Assembly: GCF_905475395.1 (NCBI RefSeq) | Contig: NC_058342.1 | Coordinates: 32,012,140-32,076,139 of the forward strand | Direction: 5' to 3' | DNA length: 64,000 nt | Source: Chrysoperla carnea | Lineage: Eukaryota; Arthropoda; Insecta; Neuroptera; Chrysopidae | Part shown: piece by piece, positions 1 to 14,300 of the stretch | Position numbering within the stretch: the first letter of the stretch is position 1 | Layout: the number at the start of each line of letters is the position of its first letter | The notes under the pieces: model-generated | The model's database searches: none | Seen by the model: the letters and a program-made list of their open reading frames with translations, nothing else | Told to the model about the DNA's origin: nothing | Position numbers and translations under genes: made by a program

Positions 1-1547
1 TACGAGGTTCGGGGGTCAGCTAGTAATTTAATAAATCAAACTTTGATCGCATTTTAAATAAGCTAATATTAAAATACTAATCAGGGTCATCTTAACTACA
101 ACACTAAAAGGCGTACAATCCCATGCGCTAATCTATACGAAGGCAACAAATTTTTCGCAAAGAATAACATACAAACTTATAGCTACAATTTTCTCGGTAG
201 TCAGCATCAAAATCTTTTTTTTTTTCATCTCATTTGATGGCTAAAACATAAAAATCATCGTTCAGCACCTCTCTCCTTGAGTCTACGATGATTGAATGTC
301 CTTATATGACTAATGAAACACTTTGTATTCGTGGTCATTTCCGTAGAAAGTGAATGGAATAAAATTAGATTTCATAGAATTGTTTTGAAGCTCCACCCTT
401 GTTGGGTCCTTGATAATGATAAAACAAACTATCTGTTATAATTGAGATAGTTAATCGTGAATTTTGTATTCTCAATTTGATGCAGTAATTTCGTAAGGTT
501 GTATATAAGGTAGTAATTTGAATTTAAACGTATTTAGCACGTATGTTATGGTAATGGTAAATGGGTAAATGTATAAGATGTGTAGGTTAGAATGCCATGT
601 GTTTATATATGAAGTAAATTTACTTACAATTGTCTCACAGTTAATCGCTTTATATGTGGCACCAGCGAAGTATTTTAAAATTTGGTCAATATCACTAGCT
701 GTTATGTTTGTCATTATGTTTGTAAATAAATTTTATCTAATTCAAAAATGTAGAAAATATTTCGACGCATTTGTTGTGTTTTGACATTTACTTTTGAAGT
801 ACGATATCATCATATCAAAACATTCAAATTACCTAAATTACCAGGGTTGTCATTCTCACTAAATAAAAGTCACTATTTGTTACCTTCACTTCTCACTTCA
901 CTACAAATACTTTTTTATTCCTTTATGTGCTATCAAAAGAAATCAAAACAAATAATTGACTGAGTTAATTGTTGAAACACCCTGTATATGTCAAGGCTTG
1001 CATAATTTTTTTTATAAATTAGAAGAGTTTAAAAAACCAACACAATTATGACAGCCTTTCGGTCGCCACTCATTTGGTTTTCGAAAGTGTGTTCTTCCAA
1101 TCACCATTCAATATAAATTGGGTTGATGACTGCTATCGAATTTGCCACATTACATTACCCATAAAGATTTAAAAGTAGACTTCATACCATAACAAAATTT
1201 GAAAATCAATTGTTATTTTCAATAATTTTAGTTTGACATTTACATGTAAATAATTGAAAATTAGTCATAACAGCCCCCTTTAACGTCAAAACTATCCACT
1301 GGGAGCGCTGGCGTCGGTTTGATTGTCTCTACTATGACTACTCACCCAACGAATAAACATTCAGAGATTGTTGCCCGTCTCTTTCTTACAAAACAAAGCT
1401 TATATGTACTCTTTAAAACTTTGAGGTCACTTTTAAAATATCTTTCTCTTTGTTTAATTAGGAGTTTTAAACGTTCATATTTTATGAACGAACGTAAAGA
1501 TTTTCAAAAATTAACTTCGTTTTTCTGTCCGTTCAGTGAGTATTCTT

Positions 1548-1660
1548 TAGGTTAGGTTAGGTTATATTGGCTGTCCACGAAGGACACACTTAGGCTATAG
1601 AGAACCTTTGTGATACCATATATGTGTTTTACCACCTTTCCGCTGACAATTTCATTTATC
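1548..1660 (+). mobile_element. Retroelement tail with GGTTAGGTTAGG tract
   Basis: A short TTAGG-like run is followed by GGCTGTCC, GACACACTTAGGCTATAG and GTGATACCA. The same order recurs at 33687-33760, next to a non-LTR RNase H-end fragment, so this is probably the end of the same dispersed retroelement rather than telomeric DNA. Confidence 0.45.
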
Positions 1661-2354
1661 AGCTCCTCAATTTCAGAGGCTGAGTGTTTCTTACAAAAAC
1701 ACTATAAAAACTGTGTGGTTAAGACAACCCTGATTTTTGTTAAGCTCTATAAGAGGGATTATTGAAATCTTATCAAAGAAAATCAAAGTGCAAATAATTG
1801 AATAATGTGAAATAGTATAGCAGCAGGGCAACCCTAAAAAAATAATTTATTTAGTTTATGATTGTTGTTTGATTTCGAAAGAATTATCACGATTTTTAGT
1901 ACGCAAATTACGTCTCTTTATTTATATGAAAATTTATTTTTTTTTTTAAATTCAATTTTTCATATTGCGTTCTAATTTGTTGAATATTGAAAATTGCGAT
2001 GCGTAGAAGATAGAATCAGAAATATAATTATTTTATCCGATACTGATACGAATAGTTGGTCCATATTAACTGTTTTCATTTAAAAAGCATATCTCATATA
2101 TTATTAATTAATTGTAATGATTGTAAAGTTAAAAATTGAATTAATTTTGATTTTAATAATATCCACTACCAGATCTCTTATGTCATCAGCAGACAGTAGA
2201 CAGTAGTCAACACCTCCTGGCGGCTATCTATATCAACAAATAATTATAAATAAAAACTATGGAGAGTAGAGCTAAGGAGAATCATCTTGTATAGGGGACA
2301 AATTGAAAAAGTGTGTGAATTATAAAGCGATATCTAAATTATTAAGAATAATTA

Positions 2355-2830
2355 TCTTCTGAGAAAATTTCCACTTGGATCTATTTTGATAACTAGAACA
2401 CTAAAATCATACTTCTCCGAACACCAACAGTCAGACATGTAGTTAAGGCCTCCTCCTTCATAGCATGGAGGTCTTTGAAGATCCCACTTGTAAGGTCTGT
2501 ATGGAGGACGATGAAATCTAAATACATGTTATTTGCACCTACAGAAATCTGCAGGGCGTCAGGTTTAGAATATTTGGGTATGAAATCTGTGAAATAATTC
2601 TCTTCTGAGAGAAATTCCACTTGAATTTATTTTGATAACCAGAACACTAAAATCATACTTCTCCGAGCACCAAAAGTCAGACAGGTAGTTAAAGCCTCCC
2701 CCTTCATAACATGGGGATCTCTGATGATCCCACTTGTATTGGTCCTGTATGCAGGACGATGAAACTTAAGTACATGCTATTTGAACCTGCAGGGCGTTAA
2801 GCTTAGAATGTTCTTAGCCTTGAAATTGAA
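2355..2830 (+). mobile_element. Non-LTR retrotransposon 3' fragment, duplicated in tandem
   Basis: Two diverged copies of about 245 bp (about 2355-2610 and 2610-2830) share 'CCACTTG..TTTTGATAAC..AGAACACTAAAATC'. On the plus strand the first copy reads EDPTCKVCMEDDE, stop, IHVICTYRNLQ. That is a broken version of the C-terminal Cys-rich end of RNase H-bearing non-LTR elements, seen better preserved at 33882-34145. Both copies carry stops or frameshifts and are dead. Confidence 0.6.
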
Positions 2831-4507
2831 CAGCTTGTAATCAATTCCTGAAACTCGTTGAATTATTTTAAAAGTACCTTACCTGGTTTCCTAAATCCAG
2901 ACCATATTTATTGATTTAAAACTGGAATTGGAAATTCGAATTATAACTTTTTACTTCCAAATATGAATTTAAAAATTTTGAAATTATAGACTTAAATTTT
3001 ATTAGAATTATAATTTTGTATACAGTTTTTTATGTGGGCAGGAAAAGGGGCTGATACAGGAAACATTTTGAAAAAATATCTGGCACATTTTTACAGTTTG
3101 ATTTGTTATCACAGAATAAAGCTTTTTTTTTATACAAATATTTCCATTTTCCTATGAGTAAATTTTATTTATTTTTGTACAGAAAAGATCGCACCTAGCA
3201 CAAATCTTATGCGAAAACACTTTTAATAGTTTCGATAAATCAGTTCGAAAAGTTGATTCGATGATGGTCAAATATTTGAATAGCTATCGATTGAATTTGG
3301 ATCCATGATTTGTATCCAGAAATAAGTTTCTCGAAAGTATTTTCTTGAAGATATGTTCTAGGTTCTTTGTTCGCTTTTGAGAAGAAATATTCATTTCATC
3401 ATTCAATAAAAATCAATTCAAGGTCGAAATTCTAGAAAAATTTATAAAAAATAAAGAGCAAAATAAAAAAGAATTTTTTTTTGAGCTGGGCATGGCATAT
3501 TTTACAAAAAGTAGTGTCGGCCATTTTTCTTTAATATATTTATATGGCACTAAAAAAAACAAATTTTTAAGAAAAATAATTAACAAAATATATACATTTA
3601 TATAACTAATTACATAACGAAAAATTACTCTGAACCCGACAGCTAGTGTTCATACATGCATGCATACTCACTGCAAGGCGACCGGACCAGTCGCAAATCA
3701 CGCAGAAAATAACTAAATTTGGAGCATTTTGTATAAAAAGTGTGCGACCAGCCTTGAATCACCAGTCGGTGTTAGCCTAAATAGTTTTTCGGCGAAAGTT
3801 AGGCTGAAGTTTGCTGGAAAAAGCATGCTTACTCAGTAAATCTAAGGAAATTTAAATTCTATGAGGAAAATTGAAAGCCCAATTAAAAAAGGTATGTTGG
3901 AAACTCAAAACATCCTGTATTTTCTTCTGAGCCACATTATGCGCCTAGGACAAGAAAAAATGAAAGCCCAATGCACAAAAAAGTATAACAGGATTACTTT
4001 TAGTGAAAGAATCATCAAATTTGCTACTCCCTGGTGAATCGGAGAATCTTAAAACCACGACAGGACCTTGGCTACATAAAATCGAATTTAAAACACTAGC
4101 TTTCCGGTTCCAGGTTGATATACAAGATATCGTAAATATTGCACATATTTATTATAGTGGCAACTTTGAACACAAATGACGTCTAAACAAATAATTATTG
4201 CAATTAAATTTATTGTAAACAATTGAATAAACACCTAACAATATTCATATACAGTTATTTATTTAAGATTTCTACCGATTTTCGTGAAAATTGTCGATTA
4301 GGTCTATAATCCTTAAGTCTAGACGATGACGGTCGAAGGAAACACTTAAAAAATTTTAGTATACGAATATTTTGGTTGTTTTTAAAACCTCAGGTAGTAT
4401 AGCAGAAAGAGGAGTTATTTTAATTAATTATTAATTTTTTTGAATCATTATTTGTAAAAAAAAAAAAACAAAATTAACTTTGATTAATAAAATATTGATT
4501 TGTGTTA

Positions 4508-4905
4508 CAGTGCAACCTTAATATAACGTACCTCATACCCTTGAATTACCCATAAGAGTCAATGTAAAATATATCTTTACATTGCGAACAACCTCTTTAT
4601 AACGAATTTTCAATTATCAAAGAAAGTGTAAAAGCCTCTAATTAACGAATTTTGTCAACCCAAAACCTTTATTTAAGATTCCCACCAATAAATGACCCTT
4701 AATCCCATAATATGAAACGTGAAAACGTAGAAACGTAAAAAGTGTTCCTTTTCAATCGCAGAAAGCGAAACATCATTAATTACCTCTTTGTAACAAATTT
4801 TAGATCAACTTAACCTCAATATAACAAGCCTCAGTTTAACGAATTACCTGATATAACGAATATTTACTTGTTCGATTCCGATTTGTTATATCGAGGTTGC
4901 ACTCT
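4508..4905. mobile_element. pogo/Tigger-like MITE
   Basis: The ends are inverted: CAGTGCAACCTTAATATAAC on the left and, read on the other strand, AGTGCAACCTCGATATAAC on the right. TA lies on both sides, as expected of a Tc1/mariner-pogo target site. The inside has repeated 'TATAACGAA' motifs and no ORF. The flanks on both sides are themselves similar (TTTTAATTAATTA..GAATCATTATTTGTA), so it sits in or next to a duplicated AT-rich segment. Confidence 0.6.
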
Positions 4906-5331
4906 ATTTTAATTAATTATAAATTTTTTTGAATCATTATTTGTAATTTTAATCAACTGAATTTTAATTATTGTATTAAATTTAATCAATAAATTATTAA
5001 ATTGTGTTATTTTAATTAATTAAAATTTTTTTTTGAATTCATTAGTTGAAAAAAAAAAATGAAAAAATGATTGCTGATACTGATATACTACCTTAATAAA
5101 ATTTTAGTTTACGAATTTTAATCAATTTATAAAGAAATAATTTGGAATTATTAATTAAACTCATCAAATCGCTATCGATGTCTAATCGATAATCAATATA
5201 TATATAACAAAAAATAAAAATAAAAAAAACAATAGAAAAACGAATTACTTTGAACTCTCATGGTCTCATGGGCTCATATTGTTGAATCATACTTCATAAG
5301 CGAAGAGAACGGGGTGGTTTATAGTTACATG

Positions 5332-8300
5332 TTATGTAACCATACCGACCCAAACATGAAAACCAATACAGTTGATAAAATCGTTTATTAAAAATTTCCG
5401 ATCTTCAATTGTTATGTCCGATGGTTCTAATTGGGCTGGTTCTCTGTAAGCAGCATATAATTCCTGGCAAGAAAATTTCAAAATATTAGAAAATGAAAGG
5501 TTCCGAAAAAAATGATAGAAAATTTCAAAATGTTAGAAAATGAAAGGTAGCCGTAACTCCGAAGTAATCAGTTTAAATGTTAAAATCTGAATTTTCCTCT
5601 AATAGTACAATAAAATTAAATTTTAAGCAGGTGTGAAAGTGTGTGAATGGGTAAGAAAGGGTGGATGTAAGTGTATCGGATCAAAAAATGGAAGAAGACT
5701 TTTCGTCTTAGAATTTTATTTTCTACCGGATGCAACTAGGACGTTCGTTACTCCTGGGATACTCTGTATACGCTCTACTTAAATCTGTCATATCTTGATT
5801 TTGGATCTAGACATTCGAAAATGTGCAAAATTATGTGCCAAAAAAAGGTTTAAGTCTCCCTCCTTCCATACAACACTTTTTCCCTAATTATCATGATTTT
5901 TTTAATAATTTTATTGTACTATAATTCGATGGATACTTACTCTTTGGCCAGAATGTAAATTCATGGAGAGCATCATGAAAGCACCCGAATATCTTGGATG
6001 TAAAACGACATAATGTTGAACATTACCGTCAGGCGATACAAAATACCGATGTTGATCCATATATTTCGCTGTTAAAATCTTAGCAAATTGTTGAAACCAT
6101 GATATTGGTTGTTTCATTAAAAGCGGCTTCAACAACGGCTCAATATCACTAATTTTCTCTAATCGTGTTAAATCACGTAATTCCATAAATTCAGCGTACG
6201 TTAATTGACTAGTTTCTGGTTTCGATACCAGTTTGTTCCATAGTAAATGGGTACGACAATGGACCATACCACGTGATATCATATTCTTGATTTTAGTTCG
6301 TGTTGTTTCTGCGCATGTGTGAATTAATTGTTGCATTAATTGTTCGTGGGATGAATAATATCCTAAATAGTTTACGGATTCTTGTCTAAAACAAAACGGA
6401 TCGAATCTATTAGAAATGTACAATTTTTACTATAAGAAGGGATTCAGCATAAATAATAGTGAAATCCGGTAGGGCAGCCAGCAGGCGAACTGGCGAACTA
6501 GGCTGATCTGGGGTGGAACACAAAAAAGAATTAGCCCATCCTCGTCCACTACTCCAAGAACTATTTGGAGTTGTTTAAGAACAGCAGGAGTGTTTTGACG
6601 TCAACTGTTTGATTTACATTCATTTGTTCCGCCATTTCATTTAAGGACGTTAGGTAAGATAAGATCTTTTCCATATGCTGAACCCTTTAAAAATTCTTAC
6701 CTAATTTGTAATGTTAAAGGAATTTTGGAATCCTTTTCAGTTGATCCAATATTTAAGACCGTATTATCCTGTGGGAAATCCGCAAAAATTTCATTCAAAT
6801 TAAAATTATCCGCCTTATCAGTATCCGTTGATTGTGAATCTGTTAAGACCGACGTCACTTCCATCGTAACACTATCATCCTCGATCATTTCTTGGGCCAA
6901 TGATGTATTAATCTCGGAATCTGTGTTCGGCGAACGTGTCCGTAATTTTGGTGGATACTCAGAATTGGAACTAGTTGACGTAACTGTACGAAATTTGCCA
7001 AGTGTACGTTCAACTTCTGGTTTCGGATAGATTTCATGGCGTGATGTTAAAATTAGATAATATTTTAGGTACAAGGTGTTCTCGGTATTGATTTTCGGTT
7101 GACCATCGTAGTATGATACAATTAAAGTGATGTCCAAATCACCGGTGTGTTGACGATCTTGGGAATCTTTGTATGAAAATGGTGGAGAACTTGTAACTTC
7201 TACCAGAACGTACTCATTTTCTGCTAAGTTAATGATCTCATTTTCACCGCTCATCGAATACGTGGTCATGTGATAATGCTTCTCGTGACTCAACAAATAA
7301 TCGTACAATTGTTTTGGATTTGTTTTTAAATTATTTATTGGGATTATTTCTGGAATTCGAAAAAAAAATGTAAAAAAAAAAAAAATGAAGGTAATGGTGA
7401 AAATTTTTACCTGAGAAAACTAAATTCCGGGCGTAATTTGGACCCTTTGAATAGTATTTCATGAAATCATCTAAAAAATTTGTTAAATGATATCCATCAC
7501 ATAATTTCGCTTCTTCGGCTAAATCATTTGACACGTAACTGTGAACGCTACGAAGATGGAAATCGTATGCAAACGAATGTACATGCATTAAAACTTTAAT
7601 CCGATCACATTCGTCCAAGAAGCTTAATATAAACTAAAAATAAAAAAAAATTAAAATTTTAGGTTTTTTTCGGTGTTGGTTTTCCAGGCCACCTTGTACC
7701 GCTAAAATAAAAAAGTCTCACTTTTCGTTTCAGTAAAAATATATAATGTTTGCAGATATTTAGCCAAGAACGTATATATACAAGGAAGTGAAACTCGAGT
7801 AGAGAGGGTAGCAGGAAAAAGTTACGTACTTTGTACTGCGCATCAGGCTTTATTTTGTTTTCAATCGATTGAAAACAATTTCAATTGTTTTCAATCTATT
7901 AGACAGCTTGATGCGCAGTATAAAGTACGCAACGACCGATGACTAGACGCCGCCGTATAATTTTTCGTTGTCAAGTGATGAACGATTTAGTTTCGTGTTT
8001 TTATTTTTGCGGAGTTTTATATTTTAAGAATGGCACATGGAACAAAATTAATTTAATTGATACCTGGTTCATAGACTGACGTGAAGTTTTATTCTGAATA
8101 CGTTGGCACTCCAGCGTATACAACTTGGCTATAAAAAACGGTTCCGAAAAGAACAATTCAAATGCTAAAATCCCACCTAACATTGACTTTTGTAAATAGC
8201 TAACATTCGTTTTCGTCACAGATTGAATTGGAGTATGAGCATGTTGAGTTTGTACCGGATGATCCAGTTTCGTATTTTTACTATTTTTGCTCGTAACAGG

Positions 8301-11300
8301 TGGTGCAGTTGACGTGTGATTCATATCAAAATTACCAATAATTTGTATCGGTATAAAACCCAAAGTTTGTAAATATTGTTTGTATTGTTGAAAGAAACTT
8401 GCACACAATTGTTCGTGCCATTGTTCATTTTGACTGCTCGTGATGACGTCACTAACTGTTAATGGCATCAATGAATGGTCACGTGTTGCAGCTGATTGTA
8501 AACGCCATTTTGGTAAGAATAAAAATGGTGTATGACAATAATGTATGACACGGGATTGTTGACGTAATAGTTGGATTTTATATGCTTCGCTTGTGATTTG
8601 TGTGGTAGCTCCGCGTGATTGCCACATTGAATGTAATTTCTTTTGTTCCTCTATAAAAAAGAAGAAAGATAGTTAGTCATGGAGACTGTTGACGGAAGTG
8701 AAAACTTAAAACTTTGGAATAACTGTATTTTTTCTTGTACCGATAAATACGTACCGATAAATTTTCTATCATATTGTCGTAATTGATGTAATTCTTGAAC
8801 ACTGCGAACAATTGGATCTGAACTATAAATGACCTTATGACCAATAATGGACATGTTTGTATCACGAAATGTTTCTAACATGTTTGAATTCGAGTTTGCA
8901 TTCTCTGATTGATCAGTCTTTTGACGATGTGTGGATGAACCAATTGATGGGAATCGTGCTACAAATTCTGGTTCAGTTACATTCGGCATGTATGTATTGT
9001 GCTGCGTCTGCAAAAAAATCAACATATTAAAAAAATCTGCCGGTGACGTCTTTATCTGCGACTTACCAAATTTTTTCGAATTATTGGTTGATTATGGAAT
9101 AATCCTAATTTTTGAGAGACGACAGAATTAAATACACTAACCCGAGCACTTAACCATAATCCTAAATTTTCACCATGGGTTATTAATTTATCCAGGCGAT
9201 CTTTTGACCAATTGTATGCGTAAAATGTGATCTAAAAACAAAATCAAACACGTTTAGTTAAAGCATCCAAGATCCAATGCCTCAAAAACTATTTAGTTGA
9301 ATTATAAGTAGGGTTTCTGGTTTCTCAGCTTTTTTTTTATTTCTCGAGGCACGAAAATTCTTGATCAGGATTCATATTATGATCATCAGGATTTATATTC
9401 TCAAGTTCTCGAAGCGTTTAGTTTTTTTTTCCTGTCTCGACTAAAGATAAATTTCTCGAGAATTCTCGAACAGAAACCCTAATTATAACCATAAAACTTA
9501 CATTTTGACATGTGACTGAAATGACTAACAAACGTTGTCTGGTGATAATAAGGCCATTCTCATTATAAGGACTAAATTTTTGCAATTCCTTATTTGATTT
9601 TGGTTCAAGCATATCCATGTTCGCATTTGGAAGGTTATATGACGCTTTCCATTGTTCAAAATTACGACCAATTAACAAGCAATGTTTGGAATATTGACGA
9701 GAATCAAAAGGTACAAAAATGGCTTGATTGCCGCCATCTTTTGTACACTGTTCGGAAAACGATTTTGTTGTAATATCAGCTGTATGTGATTTTATAAATC
9801 GTTGTAATTCCGCTATCATTGTATCCAACGGATGTGACATAGCAAGCGTGACGGTATGCTTTGTCACAGACGGGACTTTAATGTTTACAGCAAATTGCAT
9901 CCAAGGTTTCATAATTTCCGCGTAAACTTTGTGAAGCATTCCACTCTCACCCGTTTCAAATTGGTTGTCGACTTTTGTTGCACTTTTCGATTCGATTTCT
10001 GCATCTGATAAGCTTTTATGGAGCGGTAAATTTTTTTTAAAGCCATCCAAAGATTGTGGTTGATGTGCGATTTGAGTTTGTTTTACGGTTCGTAACAGAT
10101 TCGAAAACGACGTGTTGTTGTTTAAATTCAAGTAAAATTCCTCGACTTCGATGTCAGGCGGTATTGGAACGCAAAGAGGAGTTCCTAATTGTTGTTTTTC
10201 CATAATCAGATCCCACATAGCGTGACTAACAGATGCGCGTAAACGTGTACTCAATGTTTCAATATTAACCCGTCCTTTCTGCCATATTCGAAATTCAACA
10301 ACCAACGACGTTGGACCCATACTATCTGGATGTATGCCATTCGTTGATACGCATTCCTCGAAATTATCGATGGTCATATTAAAACTAAAGTTCATTTCCG
10401 TTCGCGATGCTTTTGGTACATTTGTAAGGAATACAAATGCGATGCACGCTATTCCACGACTTCCAGATGCGGCACTTTGATTATACAAGTAGATACTTTT
10501 CTCATTTTCTCGTTTGACATGTTCCGGTTCGGTCCAGTCACGAAAATGTGATGAATTTGATGTACTTGTGTACTTTGGAATGTGAAGAAATTGGAGTAAA
10601 TTTTGTTGGAGGTAATATTGCATTGCGTCCAAGTGGTAAGCGGTGTGGTATTGGAGCGAAAACTGAAATTAAAATTGAAATTATTTATTTTCAGTTTTCT
10701 TACGCCGTACATTTTGGTGATGGACTCTGGACTGGAAAGGTTCTATCTTCCCTGACTGTCTGGAATGAAAACTTCATTAAAATTTAACTTACTCGTAAAA
10801 TATTTTCTGGCGATTGGTGCGGTTTTTGTAAAAAATGTACATCTTCCTGATTTAATTTACACATAGGATTTCGTTCCAACATAATTGACAACAGCTCCAA
10901 AACGGCATCGTCAAGACGATTCTGTAGCACTTGCACCAAATCATTGGTAACATCGCGACCTGCTCCCGTAACACCGTGCACTTTTAACGTGATCGTATCT
11001 TCCGGTGGTAAACTAGGACCGTTACTGCTAGCTGCCGCTTCTTGACTCTCTTTTTCACCAAACGATCGAACTCTAGGTCGAATATCGTTCACTGGATATG
11101 TTCCATTCAAGTTATTTGGATTCTGTTTGGGTGCACCAATTGGTAAGGACGCAATTGATGGACTACGCGTTACAAGACCAATACTTTCATCTGTGGACGA
11201 TGCACTTCGTGTGTTTCGCATACCCCCACTACTAACATTTTCATCTAGACGTAAATAGAATACGTTCGATGAATTATCACGGTATACAAACATGTTGCTA

Positions 11301-14300
11301 CGATTCACTACCGAAAATTTACTAAGTATTGTGCGTAACGCTTGAATACCACGCGATAAACCTGGCCGAACATTATTACTCGTTTTCAAACGTGGATGTA
11401 GACTGAAATGTGTCTCCCAGACAACTGCACATGCAAAAAATCCTGGCATGTATTTTAAGGACGCTTCTAAGTATGCAACTTGTCCACGCATGTCGTTCGT
11501 CTCCACAACTGTTGTATCTAAGAAAATCAATAAATAACATTATTTTGGATCAAATTACAAAAGAATCTCATCAATCCGGCACTATTAACAACCAGGAGAT
11601 GTCGGATTACGTACCTTCAACGCTTTTTAAACGAGCCAAGGACGTATTTCGTGTCATTACTGGAGTTGTGGTCTGTGAATTCCAATCGGGAGTAATTTCT
11701 TCGGCTTCTAATAATCGATCACAAGTTCGTGTATCATGTAACGATTGTAATAATAAAAATTGATTCACATGTTTACATAATGTTTTAATGGCGGATATTA
11801 CAGAACGATTTACGGCTAAGTATGCGCTCACTTGCATTTTATGTAATTCCAAAAATCTATTTAAAAAATAAAAATAAAAAATAAATATACTGAATACTTT
11901 TAAATTGAGCCTAAATAGAGGAGTGGTCTAAGGCGTTTGTCTTAGAACGTTGGACTATTTAGACTTAGGTTGTCGTCGCTTGGATAAGAACGAAGTAACC
12001 GACTCCACCCACATCAAAAATGTAATTGTAAATATGTTTGTAATTGAATAAATAAAGATGAACAAATAATTATGTGGGTGGCCTCTGTGATAAAGCGTAT
12101 GTCATAAAAAACGGAGGTTAAACCCCCATTATTATATTATTAATTGAAAATCACAGAAAAGAAAAGTGAAAGATTACCTGCAGTGAAAATAAACAGTGAC
12201 AACATCTTCGGTAACTTTCATAATCATCCAGAAATTTGGTAAAATATTCCGTCGTTTATCCAAATCAAGTAGCCAATCATGATCCGTATTCAAATCACAT
12301 TCTGGAACCAAACAAATAATTAAATCCTTTACAGAGAAAGACTGAGAGTGTACGAGAGATTAGAACAAGTGTCGCACTTATCACGCGATGGACGAAGAGT
12401 TAAGTAAGTAAACTTACCTTCACTGAAACTGGATTGAAAGTGGTTCGAGTTACAACAATCCGATGGATGATTTGCATCGGATTCAACCTCACTTAAAATA
12501 TCTAACATTAAATCTTGAACTTCATTCAAGATTTTCTTCTTCTCACGTTCCTCAATTTTAAATTGTTTTCGTTTAGCATCAGTGGTCAGATTATTAAGTC
12601 CACGATCACGAGGTCGTTTTGAGTCTAACGATGATATTGTCGGATAATCTTTAGCCAAAAAATAAAATTCCCCTTCTTTGACTAACTTATAATCCGGTAC
12701 CGGTAATTTACGAAACTCTTGCAAAAAACGCCCCAAACTTTCGCTTGGTCCATACACGAAATTAAGTGTGACCAAATCTAATTGTCCTGATGGTTTATTG
12801 ATGCTGTTCGTGACGTGTTCGGTGACTTCATGTAACGTTTGTTTCGTAACGGGTTCCATGTCTAATAATGCTGTTACGATTTCGTCACGTAATTGCCATT
12901 TGATTTCCTCTTCTAAAGTTGTTATCGCTTGTGATTGTTGATAGACAATCGGATTTGGAGTATCAAGATTTTCCACAGATCTAAAAAAAGAAAATTATAC
13001 GTTGATCACTATTCTAAATCATATAAAATTAGCAAATTATTTAAGGGGTTATATCCATTTGCGAGCGTGTTTTTTAGGAACACAGAAAACACAAAGAAAA
13101 CTGAGAAAATTAGGATAGTTTTTCCATCCCCAAAGCACTCCAAATAGAAACAGTGAAATAAAATTTAAAAAAATCAAAATGTCACTTCGAAAATTGTCTT
13201 CCGAGGATTTTCGAGGTCGTTGATCATGAATTCAGCTAACTGGACATAACCCCTTAAGTCAGACTTACTCAATCAAATCCGAATGTATGCTACTGTCCGA
13301 ATTAAAACTATTACGTTGTACAGGACTCGCAGACTCAAAGGATGTTGTCCTAGTGCGTGATATTTCACTATCTTCGGATCCATTCTCACCAATTTTCGGT
13401 AATGTTGAACAAACAATATCCAAATTAATATTTAACTCCGATAATTTGATTGTATCACAATTATTACGTAATTCGTAGAAAATTTTTCCCAAACATGTGG
13501 GTAAAACTCGAATCGGTATTGATCCAATACCATTTACAGTACAATTGAAATGTAGAAATAACGGAGTGGATTTCTTATCTAAATATTCTGGATCAACTAA
13601 ATCTTCGTAGCATGCTTCACTCAATGATTTTTTTATATCTTTGTTTATTGAAATTGGGGAATCTTCGCTTGTACTTAAATCACTCCAATTTTCACTTTCG
13701 CTGTCATCGATCTAAAAATAATTGTATTTATATTATTCTGGATCGAAATTAGAATCATAAGGCACCTAGACCAAGAGTCCTCTGTGCCCGTAAAAACGAG
13801 GCGTCTTCGGGTAGGAGGCACTATTAAAATCAGCTAAAACTAAAGGATTCTGTCGAGGCAAGGCACCACACAGAAAGCCAACAGCTTCTCCGTCGGGTTC
13901 TCCGCAGGTTCCTAGATACTTATTCAGAATGTTCAGTAGAAAAGAGTGGACTACTTTTAAACGTTATAGTTTTTGGGACTTATCGAAAACGAATACTCAT
14001 TCGCTACTTACATGTTTATCAACTTTAACAGTCGGCGAACAATAATAAATATTCGAGTTCGAAGGTACACATTGAAACGTTTCCTCAACAGTTTTCATAA
14101 ATTTCTCCTTAATCATTGCATGAAAATATCTTAAATCGTAGCAAGCATTCGTTTGAAATAATTTCGTTGTGGTTATCACACTCTCTGGATCTTTGTACTT
14201 AACATGACCACAAACAGTCTGAAATCCAGAAAAATTAAATAATAAATAAAATAAAAACCCAAAAAAGAATTTCATAACAAAAAAAAAGGACTTACCTTAA

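Larger units (their letters stand above)
1..5331. other. Gene-free repeat-rich stretch downstream of SZT2
   Basis: No exon could be recognised here. It holds a TTAGG-like tract with retroelement tail (about 1548-1660), a tandemly duplicated non-LTR fragment (2355-2830), a pogo-like MITE (4508-4905) and AT-rich simple sequence. The SZT2 3' UTR must begin at 5331 and run toward lower numbers. I saw no canonical AATAAA on the minus strand within the first 200 bases past the stop. Confidence 0.6.

Noticed and set aside
1319..1555. 78-residue open frame on the plus strand
   Set aside because: No recognisable domain, no splice context, and it ends in the TTAGG-like tract; chance.
1548..1660. GGTTAGGTTAGGTTA as telomeric or subtelomeric DNA
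   Set aside because: Only two or three units, with the same retroelement sequence following as at 33687.
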